A stretch of DNA of 8,276 nucleotides from Flavobacteriales bacterium (GTDB lineage: Bacteria > Bacteroidota > Bacteroidia > Flavobacteriales > Flavobacteriaceae): positions 3,931 to 12,206 of the forward strand of contig PAGT01000047.1 of NCBI GenBank assembly GCA_002705485.1. Reading direction: 5' to 3'. The notes below the pieces were generated by a model that had not been told where the DNA came from, ran no database searches, and saw only the letters and a program-made list of their open reading frames with translations. The position numbers were made by a program, and so were the translations under genes. Positions 1 to 6,051 of this stretch are shown here, in pieces (within the stretch, counting starts at the first letter, position 1; each line of letters starts with the position of its first letter).

Positions 1-366
1 CTCGATTTAAAAGAAACTGCGATTAGAGAAACCATTGAAGAATTAGGTCTTTTAAAAAAATATATAGTGATTCAAAAAGAATTAACTGAAATATATATTC
101 CACCAAGTAATTGTATTGTGAAGCCGTATTTATGCTTTTATGAAAAACCTCCAAAATTTAATCCATCCTCTGATGAAGTAGCTTTTATTTATAATCCACT
201 TTTAGAAGATTTACTTCGTTTGAAAATTAACAAATCAGAAATTTTAATTGAAGATCAACCCAAAATAGTTCCAAGCTTTAATATTGAAAACAATGTTGTT
301 TGGGGAGCAACTGCTATGATCATTAATGAATTTGTTTCTTTATTTAAAGAAGTAATTAATTCTTAA
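1..366 (+). CDS. Nudix hydrolase, CoA-pyrophosphatase-like (3' part)
   Basis: The reading frame is open from base 1 and ends at TAA 364-366, giving the last 121 residues; the start lies outside the window. Residues 4-16 of the visible part (KETAIRETIEELG) are the second half of a Nudix box (E-x-x-x-RE-x-x-EE-x-G), which binds the Mg2+ for pyrophosphate cleavage. Downstream, YIPPSN, the SSDEVA segment and the late VVWGATAMII are features I associate with the CoA-pyrophosphatase branch (NUDT7/NUDT8/YeaB-like), which splits coenzyme A into phosphopantetheine and 3',5'-ADP in the cytoplasm. The GTG at 67 is internal, because the Nudix box lies upstream of it. The acyltransferase begins 25 bases after the stop, so the two are probably co-transcribed. 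The Nudix family call is sure; the CoA substrate is inferred from these motifs, since the diagnostic N-terminal part is missing. Confidence 0.88.
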   Translation, partial: LDLKETAIRETIEELGLLKKYIVIQKELTEIYIPPSNCIVKPYLCFYEKPPKFNPSSDEVAFIYNPLLEDLLRLKINKSEILIEDQPKIVPSFNIENNVVWGATAMIINEFVSLFKEVINS

Positions 367-391
367 TACATTTACATATAAACATTTATAC

Positions 392-1189
392 TTGAAATTA
401 TTTAAAAGGAATCCCTTTGGTCATATTTTAGTAATTAAAAAATGGTTAATTAGAATTTTAGGCCTTTTATCTCATCAAAGATTTAAAGGTTTCAATAGAC
501 TAAATATTGAAGGTTCTGATATAATCAGATCTCTTCCTGAAAATAATGTTCTTTTTGTATCCAATCACCAGACATACTTTGCAGATGTCGTAGCAATGTT
601 TCATGTTTTTAATGCTAGTTTGAGTGGAAGAGACGATTCAATCAAAAACTTATCCTATCTATGGCAGCCAAAGTTAAATATCTATTATATAGCTGCAAAA
701 GAAACGATGAATGATGGGATATTTCCAAAAATTTTAGCATATGTCGGTTCTGTACCAATTGATCGAACTTGGAGATCAAAAGGAGAGGATATTAATCGAC
801 AAGTCAAAATGAGTGATGTAAGTAAGATTGGTATTGCTCTAGATGATGGCTGGGTTATAACATTTCCTCAGGGAACAACTACTCCATTTAAACCAATCAG
901 AAGAGGGACTGCCCATTTAATTAAGGAATTTAAACCCATTGTTGTGCCCATTGTAATAGATGGATTTAGAAGGTCATTTGACAAAAAGGGAATTATGATA
1001 AGAAAAAAAAATATTCTTCAATCAATGGAAATAAAAAAGCCACTTAAAATTGATTATGAAAATGAGTCTGTCGATTCAATTGTTAAAAAAATAGAATATG
1101 CAATTGAACAACATCCATCTTTTTTGAAGGTTTTATCTCAAGATCAAATTAATCAATTGGAAGAAAGCAATAAAAGTAGAGAGTGGTAA
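392..1189 (+). CDS. 1-acyl-sn-glycerol-3-phosphate acyltransferase-like protein (PlsC superfamily)
   Basis: A 265-residue PlsC/LPLAT-superfamily protein, expected to move an acyl chain onto a lysophospholipid or similar acceptor at the inner face of the inner membrane. Motif I is NHQTYFAD (residues 58-65), so His and Asp are five residues apart instead of the usual four. Motif III is FPQGT (158-162), with Gln where most members have Glu (PEGT). A motif IV-like VVPIVIDG lies at 184-191. A hydrophobic stretch at 11-26 may anchor it to the membrane. Similar NHQTYFAD proteins are, as I recall, common in Flavobacteriaceae, so these are probably lineage features rather than damage. The start is TTG at 392: the frame is closed by TAA at 353-355 and has no ATG or GTG between; the first ATG comes far too late. 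The acceptor cannot be named from sequence; a glycerophospholipid or an amino-acid lipid are both possible. Confidence 0.85.
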   Translation: MKLFKRNPFGHILVIKKWLIRILGLLSHQRFKGFNRLNIEGSDIIRSLPENNVLFVSNHQTYFADVVAMFHVFNASLSGRDDSIKNLSYLWQPKLNIYYIAAKETMNDGIFPKILAYVGSVPIDRTWRSKGEDINRQVKMSDVSKIGIALDDGWVITFPQGTTTPFKPIRRGTAHLIKEFKPIVVPIVIDGFRRSFDKKGIMIRKKNILQSMEIKKPLKIDYENESVDSIVKKIEYAIEQHPSFLKVLSQDQINQLEESNKSREW

Positions 1190-1202
1190 TCAATTTGTTT
1201 AT

Positions 1203-1210
1203 TAAATTTG
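1203..1210 (+). promoter_or_regulatory. candidate Bacteroidetes -7 box before the envelope operon
   Basis: TAAATTTG exactly fits the TAnnTTTG -7 consensus of Bacteroidetes sigma-A promoters and lies 22 bases before the ATG at 1233, leaving a very short leader. No convincing TTTG -33 element sits at the usual distance upstream, and exact matches occur by chance in DNA this AT-rich, so the call is tentative. If real, it would separate the six-gene block from the acyltransferase gene. Confidence 0.33.
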
Positions 1211-1232
1211 CATATTAATAAATTATTTAAAA

Positions 1233-1943
1233 ATGTTAAAAAAAATATTTCTAATTTTTATGTTGTTTGGTTTTTTATCATGTGACCAGAGCGAAAAAAT
1301 TTCAATTACCAAAGTTAAAGGTTCACCCAATTATGATGATGCACGGATATCCTCTGTAGAGATGATTAAAAATGAAAATGATTATTCTTTTTCTTTTAAC
1401 ATCGAAAATTACGATTTAGGCATTCAAACTGACAATAAGTTTGACTATAGATTAGCTAATTCAGATAAAGGTCAGCACATACATTTTATTGTTGATAATG
1501 GACCATACTCAGCTCATTACACTAACAACTTTTCTAAAGAGATTAATGATGGTAGTCTTGTTTTGGCATTTTTGTCAAGGTCCCACCACGAATCCGTAAA
1601 AAATCCAAATGCTTACATTTTGGAACAATTAGGTGAAGTAAAAGATATTGACCTTTCAGGAGAATTTCTTTTTTACAGTAGACCAAAAGGTACTTATAAA
1701 GGAGATGATACGAAAAAATTACTTCTAGATTTTTATTTAGTTAATACAAAAATTTCAACTGATGGTAATAAAGTTAAAGCTACTGTCCAAGATAAAGAAT
1801 TTATTTTAGATGAATGGGCACCATATTTTATTGAGGGATTACCTAAAGGAGAAATTACAATTAAACTTGAATTAGTTGATCTCAATGGAAATTTAATCGA
1901 TTCTCCATTCAATTCCTCAGAAAGAACGGTGATTCTTGAGTAA
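1233..1943 (+). CDS. exported lipoprotein of unknown function, two beta-sandwich-like halves
   Basis: 236 residues. A lipoprotein signal peptide is clear: KK, a hydrophobic stretch and a lipobox FLSC with Cys17 as the lipidation site. The rest looks all-beta. The first half carries GQHIHFIVDNGPYSAHY (80-96) and SRSHHES (115-121), a His-rich patch that could bind a metal. The second half (about 164-236) has a comparable pattern, with LDEWAPYFIEGLPKGE (192-207) followed by a strand and DLNG, suggesting an internal repeat of an Ig-like domain. I recall similar flavobacterial proteins labelled 'phosphopeptide-binding', but I see no domain that supports that name. It starts the probable operon: the next gene follows after 22 bases. 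Expected location is the periplasmic face of the outer membrane or the cell surface. The lipoprotein call is firm; metal binding is inference. Confidence 0.8.
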   Translation: MLKKIFLIFMLFGFLSCDQSEKISITKVKGSPNYDDARISSVEMIKNENDYSFSFNIENYDLGIQTDNKFDYRLANSDKGQHIHFIVDNGPYSAHYTNNFSKEINDGSLVLAFLSRSHHESVKNPNAYILEQLGEVKDIDLSGEFLFYSRPKGTYKGDDTKKLLLDFYLVNTKISTDGNKVKATVQDKEFILDEWAPYFIEGLPKGEITIKLELVDLNGNLIDSPFNSSERTVILE

Positions 1944-1965
1944 TAAGTTCAGAATTTTTAAGGTT

Positions 1966-3024
1966 ATGAATAAAGTTATAGCTGCTTTGATTTTATATTT
2001 CTTTTATTCATGTGGATTACTTTCTGAATCAAATAAAGTAATAGTTTACGAGAGTTCTAATTTTGAAAATTTGAAAACCTCTCAAAAACCAGACTACAGA
2101 AATTTAGACCCTTGGGCAGTTCACCCAAACAAAACGGTAGAGCAGCTAATTGATTTTGAAAATAATCAATCAAAATTACCGGTGGATGTTTTTTTTATTT
2201 ACCCGACCATGCATACCGATAAGAACGATACAACTTGGAATGCAGATATTTTTGACGCTAAAACTCGTAAATATATCCTTGAATCAACAGTCAAATATCA
2301 ATCTTCTGCATGGTTTTCAGTTGGTAATCTTTATGTTCCATTTTACAGGCAGGCACACCTTAGGGTTTTTGAAGAGTCTTATTGGAAAAACGGTGGACAA
2401 GAAGCTTTTGATATTGCTTATCAAGATGTAAAGGAGGCATTCTTAATTTTTTTAGAAAAATACAACTCTGGAAATCCGATTATTATTGCAAGTCATAGCC
2501 AGGGAGCTGGCCATGCCAAGAGAATATTACAAGAGTTTTTTGATAACAAACCTCTTCAAAATAAACTAGTTGCAGCTTATTTAATTGGAACCAAAATTAC
2601 AAGTAAAGATTTTAAAAGTTTAAAACTAATGACTAATCAAAACGAAACAGGTGGTTTTATTACTTGGAATACTCATAGAAAAATGTCTGAAAGAAAAACA
2701 AAAAAAACATCGTTTACTGTTCCATTTGACTACCTTGAAAATGCACTTTGTGTTAATCCTGTTACATGGAATTTAGAAAAAGCATCAAATTATTCATCAC
2801 ACAAAGGTTTTCTTTATTTGAACACTAAAATTTATCCCAAATCAGTCAAAATTGAAAACATGGAAAAAGCTTTATTTGTTAAAATTCCAAAAATGGACAT
2901 AATAAAAAAACTCGCAGTCTCAACAGTCAGAGATTACCACAAAGCGGATATTAATATGTTTTGGGAGGATATAAGACAAAATTCAATTCATAGGACTAAA
3001 ATGTTTTTAGAGAATGAAAATTAA
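1966..3024 (+). CDS. DUF3089-type alpha/beta-hydrolase, probable lipoprotein
   Basis: From ATG 1966 this is 352 residues. An in-frame TTG at 1936 would add ten residues and overlap the previous gene by 8 bases; I prefer the ATG because it puts the hydrophobic signal at the very N-terminus, ends at Cys16 (FYSC, a loose lipobox), and follows TTAAGGTT. Matches to the DUF3089 pattern, in order: VDVFFIYPT (73-81), VPFYRQA (124-130), the nucleophile elbow SHSQG (176-180, Ser178), and a C-terminal YHKADINMFWEDIRQN segment whose His325 is a candidate catalytic His. The family has the alpha/beta-hydrolase fold, and its members are predicted serine hydrolases (esterase- or lipase-like) of unknown substrate. 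Its stop overlaps the start of the receptor gene by 11 bases, so the two are translationally close. What a hydrolase does here is unclear; releasing a metal or ligand from an ester-bearing carrier is one possibility, without direct support. Confidence 0.82.
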   Translation: MNKVIAALILYFFYSCGLLSESNKVIVYESSNFENLKTSQKPDYRNLDPWAVHPNKTVEQLIDFENNQSKLPVDVFFIYPTMHTDKNDTTWNADIFDAKTRKYILESTVKYQSSAWFSVGNLYVPFYRQAHLRVFEESYWKNGGQEAFDIAYQDVKEAFLIFLEKYNSGNPIIIASHSQGAGHAKRILQEFFDNKPLQNKLVAAYLIGTKITSKDFKSLKLMTNQNETGGFITWNTHRKMSERKTKKTSFTVPFDYLENALCVNPVTWNLEKASNYSSHKGFLYLNTKIYPKSVKIENMEKALFVKIPKMDIIKKLAVSTVRDYHKADINMFWEDIRQNSIHRTKMFLENEN

Positions 3025-5242
3025 ATTATCAATCATACTTCTTTTCTCATTCTACATTTTTAGCGGTCAAGAAATGGTTAAAGGAAAAGTTTATATTCCT
3101 CTAAATGATGGAAATTACCAAGGAGTAGGAGGAGTTAATATTTTTTGGAAAAGTACAAGTATAGGAGTTGTATCCGATGATGATGGGAGTTACTCTATAC
3201 CAATTTCAACTGAAACTAAAGAATTGGTATTTAAGATATTGGGTTATAAAGAAGATATCGTTGAAATAATTGACTCATTAAACTATGACCATTTTCTTAC
3301 TGAACAATCTGACGAATTAGATGAAGTAATTTTACTTAAAAGAAAAAATACAATTCAGAAATCTTATTTTAAAACTATGAACATAGTAAGTGTTTCTAGT
3401 GATGAGTTACTTAAGGCCGCGTGCTGTAACGTTTCAGAAAGTTTTGAAACAAACCCATCAATTGACGTTAGTTTCTCGAACGCCATAACCGGGGTTAAGG
3501 AGGTTAAGATGCTTGGTCTTGAAAGCCCATACCTTCTAATAACAGAGGAAAATATTCCCATGGTAAGGGGTGCCTCTCAAGTTTTTGGCTTGTCATTTAT
3601 TCCTGGTTCTTGGGTTGAGAGTATGCAAGTTACAAAAGGTGTTGGAAGTGTAGTCAACGGATTTGAAAGTATTTCTGGACAGGTTAATATCGAATTGAAC
3701 AAACCAATTAGTGATGTTCCCACCTATATCAATATTTTTAGAAATAGCATGGGAAGAAATGAGTTGAATTTTCATTTCAATCGAATGGTTAACGAAAAAT
3801 TAAGTACTGGATTATTTATTCATGCAGATCACAGAAAAGAAAAACATGATGGTAACAATGATGGTTTTTTGGATATTCCTCATGTTGAGGGTTACAATAT
3901 ATTCAATAGATGGCAATTGACTGATTTGGAAAGGGGCGTTGTAAGTTTTTTTGGTATTAAGTTCATGAAAAATGAGAAAGAAGGAGGTGAAAGGTTTGAC
4001 ACCAATAGTTTGTCAAATAAGCTTTGGCTGAGTGAGATTAAAACCGAAAGATTTGATGCTACTTTCAAGTTAGGTTACGTCAATCCAAACATTCCATATC
4101 AATCTTTAGGCTTTCAAATGGCGTATTCAGATCATGATCAAAACTCTTTTTTTGGGATCAGGAATTATGATATAACACATAGAAGTTTATACTCAAATAT
4201 AATTTACAATTCTATAATAGGAAATACCATGAATAAAATTAAAACAGGTATTAATTTGACTTACGATGACTACGAAGAGTTAATAGATTTAGATAAAAAT
4301 AAAACAGAAAGAATTGACAGATCAATTGGTGGTTTTTTTGAATATAGTTACGATAACACTACAAACTTCAGCTTAACAGCTGGTTTAAGGTATGATTCAC
4401 ATAACAATTTGGGATCATTTTTTACTCCAAGGCTTCATTTGAGATTTCAACCAAAAGAAAAAACTGTTATGAGATTTTCTTTAGGTTCTGGAAGAAAATC
4501 TTCAAATATTTATGCTGAAAATCAAGAAATTTTTTCAACTGGAAGAAAAATCAAAGTAATTAACAGTAATGGTAAATTTTACGGATTAAATCCTGAGAAA
4601 GCATTAAATTATGGTTTAAGTTTTAGGCAGGGTTTCAATTTAAACAGTAATGATGGTGACGTAACATTTGATTACTATGTTACTGATTTTCAAAATCAAA
4701 TTGTAGTTGACTGGGAAACTGAGGGTGAACTGAGTTTTTATAACTTAAATGGAAAAAGTTATGCCAGGAGTTTTCAATTAGAAATAGACTATCAGCTAAC
4801 TAGAAAAATTAAAATGAAAACTGCCTACAAGAATTATCAAGTGAATAAACAATACAACTCTGGTCTGAAACAGAACCCATTAACTCCAAAAAATAGATTT
4901 TTCATTAACCTTGACTATTCCTCAGATCCAAACGACAAGGGTGCTTTTTGGAAGTTTGATTTTACTTTAAATAACGTTGGAAAACAGAGATTACCTGAAC
5001 ACGGTGGTTTATCTAATTTTTTAGGATTTAGCCCATCATATACCCTCTTTAATTCTCAAGTCACAAAGGTGTTTTCTGAAAAATTTGAAATTTATTTGGG
5101 AGGAGAAAACTTAGGTAATTACACCCAAAAAAATCCTATTTTGGATTCTGAAAACCCTTTTGGAACCAGTTTTGATGGAACTTTAATATATTCACCTATC
5201 GTTGGTTCTATGATTTATGCGGGAATTAGATTAAAATTGTAA
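3014..5242 (+). CDS. TonB-dependent outer-membrane receptor with a Cys-Cys plug motif
   Basis: 742 residues, a normal receptor length. Signal peptide about 1-19 (hydrophobic to FSG, then QE). Residues about 22-90 form a carboxypeptidase-regulatory-like extension typical of Bacteroidota receptors (VSDDDGSYSIPIS, then a FKILGY strand). The plug spans about 115-225: DELLKAACCNVSESFETNP with Cys137-Cys138, then DVSFSNAITGVKEVKMLG, YLLITEENIPM, WVESMQVTKGVGSVVNGFESISGQVNIEL, which is a normal plug layout. The remaining 500 or so residues are an amphipathic beta-barrel. The paired Cys in the plug marks a subfamily I know from Bacteroidota next to HMA proteins; here two such proteins follow directly. 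This suggests energy-dependent uptake of a soft metal (copper is my best guess) or its chelate. The ATG at 3014 sits inside the end of the hydrolase gene. No TonB-ExbB-ExbD genes are in the window, so it must use ones encoded elsewhere. The receptor class is certain; the substrate is inferred. Confidence 0.93.
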   Translation: MKIKLSIILLFSFYIFSGQEMVKGKVYIPLNDGNYQGVGGVNIFWKSTSIGVVSDDDGSYSIPISTETKELVFKILGYKEDIVEIIDSLNYDHFLTEQSDELDEVILLKRKNTIQKSYFKTMNIVSVSSDELLKAACCNVSESFETNPSIDVSFSNAITGVKEVKMLGLESPYLLITEENIPMVRGASQVFGLSFIPGSWVESMQVTKGVGSVVNGFESISGQVNIELNKPISDVPTYINIFRNSMGRNELNFHFNRMVNEKLSTGLFIHADHRKEKHDGNNDGFLDIPHVEGYNIFNRWQLTDLERGVVSFFGIKFMKNEKEGGERFDTNSLSNKLWLSEIKTERFDATFKLGYVNPNIPYQSLGFQMAYSDHDQNSFFGIRNYDITHRSLYSNIIYNSIIGNTMNKIKTGINLTYDDYEELIDLDKNKTERIDRSIGGFFEYSYDNTTNFSLTAGLRYDSHNNLGSFFTPRLHLRFQPKEKTVMRFSLGSGRKSSNIYAENQEIFSTGRKIKVINSNGKFYGLNPEKALNYGLSFRQGFNLNSNDGDVTFDYYVTDFQNQIVVDWETEGELSFYNLNGKSYARSFQLEIDYQLTRKIKMKTAYKNYQVNKQYNSGLKQNPLTPKNRFFINLDYSSDPNDKGAFWKFDFTLNNVGKQRLPEHGGLSNFLGFSPSYTLFNSQVTKVFSEKFEIYLGGENLGNYTQKNPILDSENPFGTSFDGTLIYSPIVGSMIYAGIRLKL

Positions 5243-5251
5243 ATTAGTATT

Positions 5252-5596
5252 ATGAAAAAATTATGTTTAATATTCCTTTTGTTTTTCTCTTTTAGTTTCA
5301 GTCAGAACTCTGGAGATAAAAATAAAAAGGCTTCTTTTCTTGTAAAAGGAGTTTGTGAAATGTGCAAAAATAGAATTGATGTGGGAACGGTAAGGATTAA
5401 AGGTGTTAAGTACGCAAATTGGGATCTTACCTCAAATAACCTATCAATAATTTTCAATTCAAACAAGATTGATTTGGATTCAATTCAAAAACAAATTGCC
5501 GCTTTTGGCCATGATTCAGGGATTTATAAAGCACCTGATGAGGTCTATAACAGCCTACCTGAATGTTGCTTTTACAAAACAAATACACCCCATTAA
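5252..5596 (+). CDS. exported HMA-like metal-binding protein 1
   Basis: 114 residues. A signal peptide (1-18, ending SFSFSQ) indicates export to the periplasm. The rest is a single heavy-metal-associated fold of the MerP/CopZ size. The metal loop is KGVCEMCKNRI with Cys35 and Cys38; the Met usually two residues before the first Cys (GMTCxxC) is replaced by Gly, but a Met sits between the two Cys. A second pair, Cys105-Cys106, occurs in the tail LPECCFY and is not part of the classic domain. Four Cys could hold Cu(I) or another thiophilic ion. The gene starts 9 bases after the receptor stop and ends one base before the start of its paralogue. Likely a periplasmic acceptor of metal brought in by the receptor; direction of transfer and metal are inferred. 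Confidence 0.88.
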   Translation: MKKLCLIFLLFFSFSFSQNSGDKNKKASFLVKGVCEMCKNRIDVGTVRIKGVKYANWDLTSNNLSIIFNSNKIDLDSIQKQIAAFGHDSGIYKAPDEVYNSLPECCFYKTNTPH

Positions 5597-5597
5597 A

Positions 5598-6017
5598 ATG
5601 AAAAACAAAAATACATTACTCACCGTAATAATAAGCTCTGGTTTAACAGTTTTATTGTTATGGATTTTTAATAATAATTCATTTCCACAGCAGGAAGTTG
5701 ATCCAAGTCCAGAAAATATAGTCGAACTAATGGGTAATCAAACATCATTTGGAGTTAAAGGCAACTGTGGAATGTGCAAAAAAACAATCGAAACAGCTGC
5801 TTTATCATTGGACGGTGTCTTTAGCGCAGAATGGAACGGTAAAACAAAGCAAATTAGTATTGTATATGATCCTCAGGTTGTAGAATTGTTAAACATACAT
5901 AAATCTATTGCAAACTCTGGATACGGAACTGAACTTGTAGAGTATAATATGGACAACTATGATGAACTACCATTATGTTGTCAATATGATCCAAGTATGA
6001 TTATTAAGTCAAATTAA
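5598..6017 (+). CDS. membrane-anchored or exported HMA-like metal-binding protein 2
   Basis: 139 residues from ATG 5598. A longer in-frame start at 5469 is rejected because it would lie wholly inside the preceding gene in another frame and would bury the signal sequence. Residues 7-24 are one hydrophobic segment followed by a polar linker (25-47); without a clear cleavage site it may remain as an inner-membrane anchor. The HMA part follows: GVKGNCGMCKKTIE with Cys57 and Cys60, and the tail LPLCCQY with Cys127-Cys128. It aligns with its neighbour without a gap over 81 residues (28-108 there, 50-130 here), about one third identical by eye, with all four Cys matching. The pair therefore arose by duplication and may form a relay, one soluble and one tethered. 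Metal identity is unknown. Confidence 0.87.
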   Translation: MKNKNTLLTVIISSGLTVLLLWIFNNNSFPQQEVDPSPENIVELMGNQTSFGVKGNCGMCKKTIETAALSLDGVFSAEWNGKTKQISIVYDPQVVELLNIHKSIANSGYGTELVEYNMDNYDELPLCCQYDPSMIIKSN

Positions 6018-6051
6018 ATTTTGTTAATTTTAATTATAATAAACCAAAAAA

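Noticed and set aside
1936..1965. TTG at 1936 as start of the DUF3089 gene
   Set aside because: Possible, but it would push the signal sequence ten residues inwards; ATG 1966 gives a normal lipoprotein N-terminus.
2150..2431. 93-codon + strand ORF
   Set aside because: Different frame inside the well-supported hydrolase gene; the product has no recognisable features.
3364..3775. Two - strand ORFs of 65 and 60 codons
   Set aside because: Antisense to the conserved plug of the receptor; shadows of its codon pattern.
5469..5597. In-frame extension of the second HMA protein to an ATG at 5469
   Set aside because: It lies entirely inside the first HMA gene in another frame and would put 43 unrelated residues before a good N-terminal hydrophobic segment starting at ATG 5598.
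5252..6017. MerTP-type mercury transporter reading of the HMA genes
   Set aside because: The CC-ending HMA tail recalls flavobacterial MerTP proteins, but the three or more membrane segments of MerT are absent here and no mer genes are near.
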